Below, piece by piece: positions 27,701 to 37,068 of a DNA stretch of 64,000 nt. Origin of the DNA: Microglena sp. YARC (Eukaryota; Chlorophyta; Chlorophyceae; Chlamydomonadales; Chlamydomonadaceae); NCBI GenBank assembly GCA_022414725.1, contig CM039462.1, positions 99,470,579 through 99,534,578 on the forward strand, written 5' to 3'. The notes under the pieces are model-generated. The model saw nothing but the letters and a program-made list of their open reading frames with translations. It did no database searches and had not been told where the DNA came from. The position numbers and the translations under genes were made by a program. Within the stretch, counting starts at the first letter, position 1, and each line of letters starts with the position of its first letter.

Positions 27701-30700
27701 CCACACCCACACACCTTACCCACACACCCCACCCCGCCCTCACCCCACACCACTGTCACACACACTCCTCACTGTTTACCTGCTCCTTTGTTGTTTTACT
27801 CAGGTTGCTGGTCGTACCAACGACTCTGCTGGAGATGGAACCACCACAGCCTCTGTGTTGGCCAGGGAGATGGTCCACTTCGGTTTGCAGGTGGGCAGGG
27901 TTTTCCTTTGTGTGGATCTGTGTGAGGTCGAGTTGGGTTGGGTTGTGTGGGGTTGGGTTGTGTACGGGTGACTTGGGTTAGGTTGGGTTGTAGCTGAAGG
28001 GGAGGTGGCACCACCACAGACTCTGTGTTGGCCAGGGAGATGGTCCACTTCGGTTTGCAGGTGGGCAGGGTTTTCCTTTGTGTGGATCTGTGTGAGGTCG
28101 AGTTGGGTTGGGTTGTGTGGGGTTGGGTTGTGTACGGGTGACTTGGGTTAGGTTGGGTTGTAGCTGAAGGTGAGGTTGAACCACCACAGCCTCTGTGTTG
28201 GCCAGGGAGATGGTCCACTTCAGTTTGCAGGTGGGCAGAGTTTTCTTTTGTGCGGTGTCGAGTTGGGTTGTCTCGGTTTGCGTGGATTTGTGTGGGTTTG
28301 AATTGGGTTGTGTCGGTTTGTGTGGGGTTGAGTTGGGTTGGGTTGTAGCACAAGTGGAGATGTATCCACCTCTGCCTATGTGTTGGCTAGGGGTTTGGTT
28401 CGCTTCTGCCTGAAGGTGGGCAGGGTTGTACAAGGTATTGCATGTTTGGGCTGGGCGGTACGTACCGTTCAGGTCTGGGCTGGACGGAACGTACCGATCC
28501 GGTAGTCCGGGGTCACCAGGCGGCCACGCTAGCAGGTGTTGGCTTTGCGTCTCCTCTCCACCAGGCCGCCTCCGATCTCGGTCTGTGCGCATGTTTGTAT
28601 TTTTACAGTACAGGGGTAGGCAAATAGGCTCAAGGGACTTGCCCAACCTACAAAACGGAAAGGCAGCTAAAAAACAAGCACTGGTGAATTGAATCCCACT
28701 AGTTTACCTCGGCCTGTAGGTGAGCTACGGCCTGAGGGTATTCTTGAAAGTGCTATGAGTAGCAGAAGTGCTAAAATCCGTACCGTGGTGTTTAAGGGGT
28801 ACTACAGTAGACCATATTGGGGGCCCCAAAAGGTGCAAGTAGCACCCAAGGGAGCGCCATGGTGCTGCGTCAAATTGTATGATTCGTCTACGTCTATCGA
28901 CACTCAATTGATTATGTGAGGATGGTTGGAAGACCCGCCCGGAAGTTGGGTAAAAACAAATGCGTTTGTGTGGGTGGTGGTGGTGGTGGGGTGGGGGGTG
29001 GGGGGGGCTCCTCAAAGTGACTGAAGTTACATGCTTTGGCACACAAAAACTTGAGCCCTAAAAGCTTGACTTAAGTCCTAGAAAAACAACTCAAGTCTTT
29101 TAACTGAAGTCCGAAAAGCAGATTGGACAACATCAGATCACATTATATTCCGACTCAAGAGTGGGCTTGTCTTGTGACTCCCCCCTTCCAACCCAACCTC
29201 CAACCCAAACTTCCAACCCAACCTCCAACCAACCTTCCAGCCCAACCTCCAACCAACCTTCCAGCCCAACCTACAACCAACCTTCCAGCCCAACCTACAA
29301 CCAACCTTCCAGCCCAACCTACAACCAACCTTCCAGCCCAACCTACAACCGAGACCTTCCAGCCCAACCTACAGCCAACCTTCCAGCCCAACCTACAACC
29401 GAGACCTTCCAGCCCAACCTACAGCCAACCTTCCAGCCCAACCTACAACCAACCTTCCAGCCCAACCTACAACCAACCTTCCAGCCCAACCTACAACCGA
29501 GACCTTCCAGCCCAACCTACAGCCAACCTTCCAGCCCAACCTCCAACCAACCTTCCAGCCCAACCTACAACCAACCTTCCAGCCCAACCTACAACCAAGA
29601 CCTTCCAACCCAACCTATGAACCCAACCTCAAACCAACCTTCCAACCAACCCTCCCTTCCTTCCAACCCAACATATAAACCCAACCTCCAACCAACCTTC
29701 CAACCAACACAACCTATCAACCCAACCTCCAACCTTCCAACCAGCCCAACCTTCTTTCCAACAGTACGTGACAGCGGGTGCCAACCAACCTCCTAACCAA
29801 CCTTCCAACCAACCTTCCAACCTACCCAACCTTCTTTCCAACAGTACGTGAGCGGGTGCCAACCAACCTCTCAACCGACCTTCCAACCGACCCAACCTTC
29901 CAACCGACCTTCCAACCGACCCAACCTTACAACCGACCTTCCAACCGACCCAACCTTCCAACCGACCTTTCAACCGACCTTCCAACCGACCTTCCAACCG
30001 ACCCAACCTTCTTTCCAACAGTACGTGACAGCCGTGCCAACCAACCTCCCAACCAACCTTTCAACCAACCCAACCCAACCTTATTTCCAACAGTACGTGA
30101 CAGCTGGTGCCAACCCCATTTCTATCAAGAAGGGCATTGACAAGACATGCGCACACTTGATTATCAAGCTCGCTGAGCTGGCTACCCCTGTGAAGGGCCG
30201 CAAAGATATTTTGGTAAGCTTGGTGGTTCGGATGTTTTGGGGGGCATTGGAGTTTGGGTTGTTTAGGGTTTGGGGGGTTGGTTAGAGTTTGGGGGGTATT
30301 GGAGGTTGGGTTGTTTTGGGGTGGGGGTGGGGGTTGTTTGGGGGGCATTGGAGGTTGGGTTGTTTAGGGATTTGGGGGTTGTTTGGGGGCTTTGGAGGTT
30401 GGGTTGTCATGTACACCATGTTTCAAGCAATGTAAAAAAGCTTACAACCACATCATTGGTGGTTGACCCCTGTGTAAGCAAACGGGCCGACCCCCTCAAC
30501 CTCACGCCTCGTAATATGGTGTACTATTTATTTATTTGGTTATTTGGTTATTTGGTAAGCTTGGACTGTTGAAGGGCGGTGTAGAGCTTAACTGTGTGTG
30601 CTGCCTTCTAGTAACTTGGATCTATAGGCACCAGGTTGGGCAAGGGGAGGGAGGGGGGAAGGAGGGGCTGATGGTGGGAAGGGAGGGGTCATTGAGAGGC

Positions 30701-33700
30701 AGGGGGTAAGAAGGGAGGGGGGAGGAGCAAGGGCCGTGAATATATTTCGGTAAGCTTGGGCATGGAAAGGGTGACGTAGAGCTGAACTGTGTGTGCTGCC
30801 TTCTAGTAGCGTGGATCCATAGGCACCAGTTTGGGCAAGGGGAGGGAGGGGGTGAGGATGGAGAGGGCAAGGAGAGGCAGGGGGCAAGGGGAGGGAGGGG
30901 GGAGGAGGAAGGGCTGTGAATATATTTGGGTAAGCTTGGGCATGGAAAGGGTGGTGTAGAGCTTAACTGTGTGCGATGCCTTCTAGTAGCTTGGATCTAT
31001 AGGCGCCAGGTCTGACAAAGGAGGGGAGGGGGCAAGGAGGGGCAGGGTGTGAGTATGGAGAGGGCAAGGAGAGGCAGGGGGCAAGGGGAGGGAGGGGGGA
31101 GGAGGAAGAGCTGTGCATATATTTTGGTAAGCTTGGGCATGGTAAACGTGGTGTAGAGCTTAACTGTGTGTGCTGCCTTCTAGTAGCTTGGATCTATAGG
31201 CACCAGGTTGGGCAAGGGGAGGAAGGGGGCAAAGAGAGGCAGGGGGTGAGGGGGGAGAAGGAGGAGGAGGAGGGAGGGGGGAGGAGGAGGAGGAGGGAGA
31301 GAGGTACTGGGCATGGTACTTCAGGTTAGTCTCTCGTGCCCTAAACCCTAAAAACCCTGGACAGCCGAACACTTAAAAACCACCCTGATTGTGATCGATA
31401 TCATAATCATCATCATCATCTAGCTTGTTGACATGATGCTTTGTGCACCATACCTCCACACCTGGGACGGGCTTCACACCCATGCAAACAGTTAGTTGTG
31501 TGTGTCACTCCCACAGGTCCAACTTCACCTTGTCTCCCACCCCCATCCCCCTCCCATCTCCCACCCCATCCCCACCCCTATCCCCATCCCCCACTCCTAC
31601 CTCCATCTCCCTCTCCCACCCCATTCCCCTCCCTCCCATCTCCCACTCCTACCCTCATCCCCCACCCCTATCTCCCACCCCTCTTTGCACAGAGCATCGC
31701 CCACCCCTCCCATCTCCCATCCCCACCCATACCTCCATCCCCCACCCCTCCCACCCCATCACCCACCCCTCCTATCTCCCACCCCTCCCATCACCCACCC
31801 CTCACATCACCCACCCCTCACATCTCCCACCCCTCACATCTCCCACCCCCATCTCCCACCCCTACAATCTCCAACCCCCATTTTCCCACCCCTACAATCT
31901 CCCAACCTCATTTCCCACCCTTCCATCACCCACCCCATCACCCACCCCCACCTCCCACCCCAATCTCCCACCCCTCCTCCCATCACCCCCACCCCTCCTT
32001 GCACATAGCATTGCCACCCCTCCCATCTCCCACCCCTCCCATCACCCACCCCAATCTCCCACCCCCATCACCCACCCCAATCTCCACCCCACCCCTCTCA
32101 TCACCTACACCCTCCTCGCACAGAGCATGGCCACCCCTCCCATCCCCCACTCACATCCCCCACCCCTCTCACCACCACTCACATCCCCCACCCCTCCTCG
32201 CACAGAGCATTGCCACCATCTCTGCCGGAAACGACGAGGAGATCGGTGCAATGATCGCCGAGGCCCTGGACAGGGTTGGCAACAACGGTGTGCTCGCCAT
32301 CGACTCCTCCAGCTCCACTGAGACTGTGGTGGATGTGCAGGAGGGCATGCTCATTGACCGCGGCTACACCTCACCTCAGTTCATCAACCTTAAGGATCGC
32401 CTGCAGTGCGTCTTCGACAACTGCCGTGTGCTGGTCACTGACCAGAAGGTGAGAATCAGGGCAATTAGGGACTACCAGAAACTAGTCTCGTTCCCCCCCC
32501 CACACACACACCCCACCCCACCCCCACCCCCTTCTGGGGGGCGGGAGCCCCCAAAGTCACCCTGTTGTCTGTTTTGTCCGTACGTAACCCAGCCCTTGCG
32601 GGGCCCCTGGCCCTGTTGTAAACCCTGGCTTTGGTCCGCTGCACTCCATTGATCACTGACCAGAAGATAAGGGTTAGGGACTGCCCTCATTTTCCCCATT
32701 ACAGATGTGCTGGTCACTGACTGGAGGTGAGAGTTAGGGCAGGTAGGGACTCGCCTCATTCCCCCCATTGATTCCCATTTAGAGACGTGTTGGTCACTGA
32801 CCAGATGGTGTTAGTTAAGAGACTACCCTAATTTTTCCAGGCAGACGGAGGGGGCAAAAACTAACTATCGCTGTTCTTTAATTTTTCAACTCACACGTCT
32901 GGCGACGAAGAGAAGGGCTTTCAGCTACCAACTGTTTACCCACATGGTAGCTGAGAAATATAGAGGGACCTCTGGGGTAGACCGTTGACAGAGTTTGCCC
33001 CTTCAGAGCGAAGGTCCTACTTAGGCTTGGTCCTAATTGGGCTCGACGTCCAAGCTATCGTAGGAATGTGATGCAGCAACAAAATGATATCTTGCCCTCC
33101 ATCCTTGCATCCTTGTCCCTTCTAAGTAGAGTCTCCTTTGACCCTCCTTATAGATACAATGATGCCTAACCCTCCCCCTCCATCCTTGCATGCGCAGATC
33201 GAGTCCATCCGTGATATCATCCCCATCCTCGAACAAGTCTCCCAGGCCAACATCCCCCTGCTCATCATCGCTGAGGAGGTTTCTGGTGAGGCCCTCTCTA
33301 CCTTGGTGGTCAACAAGCTGAAGGGTGTCATCAACGTGTGCGCTATCAAGGCCCCCGGATTTGGAGAGCGCCGCAAGGCCCTGCTGCAAGATATTGCCAT
33401 CGTAACCGGCGCTGAATTCATCGCCAAGGACCTGGGAATGAAGGTGGAGTCCACCACCATTGACCAGCTGGGCCGAGCTCGCAAGGCCACCATGAACGCC
33501 ACTGACACCACCCTCATCGCCGATGCCGCTAGCAAGGATGAGATTGAGATGCGCGTTTTTCAGCTGAAGAAGGAGCTGTCCGAGACTGATAGCATCTACG
33601 ACACTGAGAAGCTCTCAGAGCGCATTGCCAAGCTGTCCGGAGGTATGTATGTGTATGTAGGTTGTGTTGGCATTTGCACGTGCATTGTCATTTGCATGGT

Positions 33701-34239
33701 GCTTCGGCATCAACCCATGGACGCGTGGGGCATTACCTTCGAGGCCGTTGTCTGTTGGTGAACCGGTACCCTACGCCTGCTGACAACACAACCAGGCCTC
33801 ATTGATACAAGCACCTTGGGCGCATACCGCTTTGTGCATTCTGTTGCACTGCCTGTTCTTGTTTGCAACTGAAATGTATGTAGATAAAGTCCTGGGGTAG
33901 CCATAGGCTTAAGGGACTTGCCCAACCATGGTATTAGGAGGGGCTAAGCAGAAAAAGCACTGGTGAACTGAATCCTAGACAATCGTTTTGACGACTGAGG
34001 CCCTGAGTTCGACCTACAGAGATAAATTAATTTTGCAGTTCTTATAATACATTCTCACCACACACATACATACACAAATACACTCCTGAGTCCATGAGAA
34101 TGTTACCACATAGCCATTACCCCCCCCCCCACCCACACACACACACACACACACACCGTTATAATTATCATAGCACAAACACATACACACACTCACTCCT
34201 CAGTCCATGATCATAAAACCACATGACCATTACCCCCCC

Positions 34240-34276
<37 letters not shown>

Positions 34277-34366
34277 ACACACACATACACATACACACAT
34301 TCTCATAACACACATACAATACACACACTGCTGAGTCCATGATAACGTAACCACATAGCCATTACC

Positions 34367-34397
<31 letters not shown>

Positions 34398-35029
34398 ACA
34401 CCACACACACACTCACCACACACACACACACCGCACCATTCTCATAATACATTCTCATAACACACATGCATACAAAATCTCCTAAATCTATGATAATGTA
34501 ACCGCATGACCATTACACCCACACACACACTCCCTCACACACCATTCTCACAAATACATTCAGGTGTTGCTGTCATCAGGGGTTGGAGCCGCCCACCGAG
34601 GCTGAGCTGGAGGACCGCAAGCTGCGTGTAGAGGATGCCAAGAACGCAACGTTCGCCGCAGTGGAGGAAGGCATCGTCCCTGGTGGCGGAGCTGCTCTGC
34701 TGCACCTTAGCGAGCTCGTCCCCGCCTTCAAGGAGACTCTGACTAGCATGGAGGAGAGGTTGGGCGCTGAGATCGTGATGAAGGCACTCCGGGCCCCCTG
34801 CCGTATCATTGCCGAGAACGCCGGTGTGGAGGGCGAGGTGATTATCCAGAAGCTCCTGGGCCAGCCCTTTGAGTTGGGTTACAACGCCATGCACGATAGG
34901 ATTGAGAACCTAATGGAGGCGGGTGTCATCGACCCTGCCAAGGTGACCAGGAACGGTCTGCTCAACAGTTGCTCCATTGCTGGTACCATGCTGTCCACAC
35001 AAGCCGTCATGGTCGAGTCCAGGGATTAA
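23831..35029 (+). CDS. CPN60A: Chloroplast chaperonin 60 alpha subunit (group I, GroEL family)
   Basis: Ten exons: 23831-23851, 23953-24006, 24109-24168, 24878-24929, 26992-27116, 27804-27890, 30094-30213, 32206-32448, 33198-33642, 34564-35029; phases are consistent. About 556 residues. Exons 1-2 give a Ser/Thr/Lys-rich transit-like leader (MNSTALK, then [18 protein letters not shown]). The body has [23 protein letters not shown], the ATP-site [91 protein letters not shown] and [12 protein letters not shown], all group I chaperonin signatures. The KKGIDKT segment and the [13 protein letters not shown] and AKDLGMKVE stretches fit plastid CPN60 alpha rather than beta or mitochondrial HSP60. It folds stromal proteins, Rubisco subunits included, as a 14-mer with CPN20/CPN10. 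Exon 10 carries two extra bases (in runs at 34579-34582 and 34592-34594) that break the frame for five codons; no alternative AG acceptor restores it. The starts of exons 1-3 are inferred (exon 3 could start at 24118). Confidence 0.93.
24722..24840. repeat. Poly-C then (CA)n composite in CPN60A intron 3
   Basis: About 48 nearly uninterrupted C followed by (CA)n/(ACACCTACCCC) up to about 24840, 40 bases before exon 4. Confidence 0.9.
24946..25050 (-). mobile_element. R3 SINE-like element
   Basis: GGTGGTTGGCCCCCTAATGC, AAACAGGCCAGCCCCCTCAA, CACGCGTCGTAATAAAGCGT, then a TTTATTTATTTGTTTATTTA tail. The tail shows the polarity of the family. Confidence 0.7.
25051..26383. other. CPN60A intron 4, repeated segments
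   Basis: No exon-like ORF. Repeated pieces include GCAGACC(G)ACxG, CCGCCACCAGGATTATGTAG (25800) with a sibling at 26610, CACGTCCCCCTATCGGACA(C/T) with CTCATTGGTTAC at 25945 and 26191 (a third near 39040), and GCTACTAGGATATAATGGTG / GCTGCTAAGATACCATGGTG at 25442 and 26236. Confidence 0.55.
26384..26571. mobile_element. R4 palindromic MITE
   Basis: TAGGGGTCGGCAATATGATA at the left and ATCATATGATTTGCCGTTCC-CTA at the right form terminal inverted repeats. The interior is (ATATCATATGAT)-rich with GTCTGACTAGGTAACTTTGG. Confidence 0.8.
26758..26900 (+). mobile_element. R1 element, near full length
   Basis: GTTACAGTCCAGGGGTAGGC through GGGACTTGCCCAACCGTGAG, GGGCTAAAACGAAAAAGCAC, TGATGAACTGAACCCCAAAC to GCTACAGTGATAATTCAATT. 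Reference copy for the family here; no clear terminal inverted repeat. Confidence 0.75.
27260..27537 (+). mobile_element. R1 element interrupted by a hairpin insertion, next to a donor copy
   Basis: R1 starts at about 27293 (TTACAGTCCAGGGGTAG). About 105 bases containing a 28-bp hairpin (27331-27358 / 27382-27409, one mismatch) interrupt it, and the R1 core resumes at AAATAGGCTAAGAGGACATG. Just before R1, GTAGGCCATGCGTATGTTG (27268) repeats the CPN60A exon 5 donor GTAGGCCATGCTTAGG at 27117. Confidence 0.75.
27560..27800. repeat. C-rich (CCCCACCCAC)n tract in CPN60A intron 5
   Basis: Low-complexity CCCCACACCC-type DNA ending shortly before the exon 6 acceptor TTTTACTCAG. Confidence 0.85.
27840..28425 (+). 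repeat. CPN60A: 170-bp donor-spanning repeats of CPN60A exon 6
   Basis: The exon 6 end ACCACCACAG..., encoding [17 protein letters not shown], with its donor GTGGGCAGGG recurs at exactly 170-bp spacing: starts 27840 (real), 28010 and 28180. A fourth, degenerate copy is near 28365. In the 28010 copy one residue is changed (A to D) and the remaining frame is intact. Filler is (GTTGGGTTGTGTG)-like. Confidence 0.92.
28605..28705 (+). mobile_element. R1 element
   Basis: TACAGTACAGGGGTAGGCAA, GGGACTTGCCCAACCTACAA, AAACAAGCACTGGTGAATTG. In CPN60A intron 6. Confidence 0.65.
29185..30093 (+). repeat. CPN60A: Acceptor-type minisatellite before CPN60A exon 7
   Basis: About 900 bases of (CCAACCTTCCAGCCCAACCTACAA)-like units merging into blocks that copy the real junction TTTCCAACAG|TACGTGACAGC: decoys at about 29756, 29839 and 30012, real acceptor at 30091-30093. 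Two decoys continue into GTGCCAACC. The long Gln/Pro/Thr ORFs here are not coding. Confidence 0.9.
30456..30546 (-). mobile_element. R3 SINE-like element
   Basis: TTGGTGGTTGACCCCTGTG, GCAAACGGGCCGACCCCCTC, CACGCCTCGTAATATGGTGT, then a TATTTATTTATTTGG tail. Confidence 0.7.
30548..31300 (+). repeat. CPN60A: Donor-spanning repeats of CPN60A exon 7
   Basis: The end of exon 7 with its donor (GATATTTTG|GTAAGCTTGG) recurs in diverged form at about 30553, 30743, 30924 and 31118 (for example ATATATTTTGGTAAGCTTGG). Each is followed by a shared block (GTGTAGAGCTTAACTGTGTG, TAGTAGCTTGGATCTATAGG) and purine-rich GGGAGGGGGGAGGAGG filler. Unit about 180-195 bp. Confidence 0.88.
31540..32205 (+). repeat. 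CPN60A: Acceptor-spanning repeats and CCCATCTCCCACCCCT minisatellite before CPN60A exon 8
   Basis: The acceptor CTCGCACAG|AGCATTGCCACC (32206) is copied at about 31685 (TTTGCACAGAGCATCGCC), 31993 (TTGCACATAGCATTGCC, AG lost) and 32117 (CTCGCACAGAGCATGGCC). The rest is a pyrimidine-rich CCCATCTCCCACCCCT repeat. Confidence 0.88.
32475..32640. mobile_element. R10 interspersed fragment
   Basis: TTCTGGGGGGCGGGAGCCCC then GTCTGTTTTGTCCGTACGT and CCCTGGCCCTG. Related to 57712-57845 and in part to 36708-36760. Confidence 0.45.
32645..32830 (+). repeat. CPN60A: Three donor-spanning copies of the CPN60A exon 8 end
   Basis: GTGCTGGTCACTGACCAGAAG|GTGAGA (exon end at 32448) recurs as GATCACTGACCAGAAGATAA (32652), GTGCTGGTCACTGACTGGAG|GTGAGA (32707) and GTGTTGGTCACTGACCAGATG|GTGTTA (32786). 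Each copy is followed by a GGGACT(A/G)CC-type intron segment. Confidence 0.85.
33893..34030 (+). mobile_element. R1 element
   Basis: GTCCTGGGGTAGCCATAGGC, GGGACTTGCCCAACCATGGT, AGCACTGGTGAACTGAATCC to CTACAGAGATAAATTAATTT. In CPN60A intron 9. Confidence 0.7.
34045..34563. repeat. About 130-bp tandem units with poly-C/(CA)n before CPN60A exon 10
   Basis: Four units each with GAGTCCATGA(T/G), AATGTAACCACATAGCCATT, A-poly-C-(CA)n, then CATTCTCATAA. The last unit ends in the real acceptor context CATTCTCACAAATACATTCAG. Confidence 0.85.
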
Positions 35030-35720
35030 GTCCTGTTAGTTACCCTCAGAGCCTGCTAGTCACCCCCTGAGCCTGCTGGTTCCCTCCTGAGCCTGCTGGT
35101 TCTAAGCAGTTTGCAGGCAGGAGTGTGCACCGGAAGTAGTACAGCTCAACAGCATAACAAAATAAATTGCTCCATGAAGATAAAGAAGCTGGTAAAAAAA
35201 AATATGCTGAGAAAGAACTATGCATAAAAGACGAAAAACAGAAACCAAACAAAAGATGCGACATGGCCGAGTCTAAATGAAAAAGAACAAAGGTAAAAAG
35301 ATAGACAAGATAGAAAAAATGAGTCTGTCAGTTACCTCCTGAGCCTGCTGGTACTCCCTGAGCCTGTTGTTCCTCTTCCTGCGGCTGCTGTTCTAAGTAG
35401 TTTGTAGCAGGAGTGTGCACCAGTAGTATGCTCAACAGCTGCTCCATTGCTGGTACTAAGCTCTCCACTCAAGCCGTCATGGTCGAGTTGAGGGATTAAG
35501 TCGTGCTAGTTACCCCCTGAGCCTGGTGGTTCCCTCCTGAGGCTGCTGGTTCTCGAGAGTTGTAGCAGGAGTGTGCACAGCAGTGTGCACCAGTAGTATG
35601 CTCCATTGCTGCCACGATGCTCTCCACACAAGCTGTCTCGGTGGAGGCAAGGGACTGGTCCCTGCTGGTTACATAGTGTGCACCAGTAGTATGCACCAGG
35701 GTCAGGAGGACCCCCAGCTC
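35030..35720 (+). repeat. Copies of the CPN60A terminal exon end in the 3' flank
   Basis: CTCAACAGCTGCTCCATTGC (35431) to GTCGAGTTGAGGGATTAAGT repeats the last about 70 coding bases, stop included. A second copy at 35608-35675 (GCTCCATTGCTGCCACGATG ... GTGGAGGCAAGGGACTGG) is more diverged. CCTGAGCCTGCTGGTT motifs and GTGTGCACCAGTAGTATGC blocks alternate between them. Confidence 0.85.
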
Positions 35721-36874
35721 TGCTGCCTGAGACGCAACCTATTGTATAGCTTGCGTCCTGCGACGCAACGAACCCTTCCTCCTGGTCAGCAGACCCGCCG
35801 GGGTCCACGTTGCGTCCTGCGACAACCCCTGTTGTGCACCAGGGTGCCAGTAGCAATGCACAGTAGTGTGCACCAGTAGAATGCACCAGGAGACCATTGC
35901 ACTCCTCTACCATCCCCACCTGCTCCCTTGCGTACTGATTTTAGGTGAAGCCCTCCTACGGACTGGCCAAGCTTCCTGTGGGTAATCGACCCTTGCGTTG
36001 GCTTGCGTCATTATTTATGGGGAGCTTATGAATCCCCATCCTCTCTTAGTCAACAACTATACATCCCACTAAACCAGAAATAACCTAAATGATATACCGT
36101 ATTAGAATGACTGATCCTGTTCCAGAAACGATTTGTATATTTTTGACTGCCTTATCTAGTCACCACTTGTAAAGCACATTTTGTCCCTTACGTACGAAGT
36201 TCAAGAGTTGTAGCGCGCAGGCAATGATGGATGATACACTGCTTCCCGGTCACCACTCCAAATTACTAGTCGAGTCAGTGGCTTAAATCTTCACCCCAGT
36301 ACCCCACCCCATTCAAGTTGAACTTGAACTTGGTTACATAGCTTTACCCAGCAGTTTGGCTGCTCGCCGTCTTTGGCAGTAAAAAAACAAGCATTATCAC
36401 AGATTACCAGGAAAATGTAAACACAATCAAATCACATTTTTTCCATTCCCATTCAAGTACACAAGGAGTATGGTGTCTGGTGTATCAATGTAACAATCCT
36501 CATCTTTGTTGGGCTCGCGTTGCTCTGCCCACCGTGGTCTGTTCTGCCTAATCAAACGAATGTTATAGTCCAGGAGCCGGAGGTAGCCTACTAGGATTTA
36601 GGGACGTCATCAACATTTATAGATGAGCCGGAGGGCCTGATTGTAACTACCACTAAAAATATGGGGAAATGGGGAAAAGTGTTATGTTCGCGTTTACATT
36701 TTTATGTTTTTGGCGGAGCCCCCTCTTCAAGGGGGAGGGAGCCCCACATTTTTAAGTTGGTCCGTCTGACGGGAAAAAATAAAAATGGAAGCCTGGCACG
36801 TTCAGCCAACGGTCGGGTAACTAACTCGCTTCGTTCAGCTCCATCGTTTGCCACCTTTCGTTTTCCTTGCCAAC
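35721..36874. other. Intergenic DNA after CPN60A
   Basis: GTTGCGTCCTGCGAC repeats at 35752-35825. An R11 fragment (TTGAACTTGAACTTGGTTAC, GGCTGCTCGCCGTCTTTGGC) is at 36315-36385. TTTTGGCGGAGCCCCCTCTT at 36708 is R10-like. No gene supported. Confidence 0.5.
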
Positions 36875-37068
36875 CAGGGTACTTCAAATTGGCAAATTGG
36901 CCAGCGCTTTAGCGCACTTGAAAACAAAAAAACTGCGCTTTGTAGTGCAAAAAGCGCAAAAAATGCTTGCTGCGCCACATGGGGGTTACAAAAAACTTGC
37001 GCCTTAAAGCGCAGAGGGGTCAAAAAGTAGCGCCATAATGCAAAAGCGCCGCGCTTTGAAGTACCCTG
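36875..37068. mobile_element. R5 hAT-like MITE with 8-bp target duplication
   Basis: CAGGGTACTTC at the left and GAAGTACCCTG at the right are perfect 11-bp inverted termini. Flanking octamers are TTGCCAAC (36867-36874) and TTGCCAAA (37069-37076). The interior is rich in GCGC (CCAGCGCTTTAGCGCAC, TTTGTAGTGCAAAAAGCGC). Non-coding. Confidence 0.88.

Noticed and set aside
28010..28230. Extra CPN60A exons (in-frame copies of [17 protein letters not shown])
   Set aside because: Only the 3' part of exon 6 is copied, no suitable acceptor precedes the copies, and the protein family has a single copy of this segment.
29123..29796. Gln/Pro/Thr repeat ORFs resembling structural or adhesive proteins
   Set aside because: They lie in CPN60A intron 6 and are built from the acceptor-type CCAACCTTCCAG minisatellite.
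31441..32652. 403-codon ORF covering exon 8 of CPN60A with a Pro/Ser/His-rich N-terminal extension
   Set aside because: Only 32206-32448 is coding; the rest is pyrimidine-rich intron with decoy acceptors.
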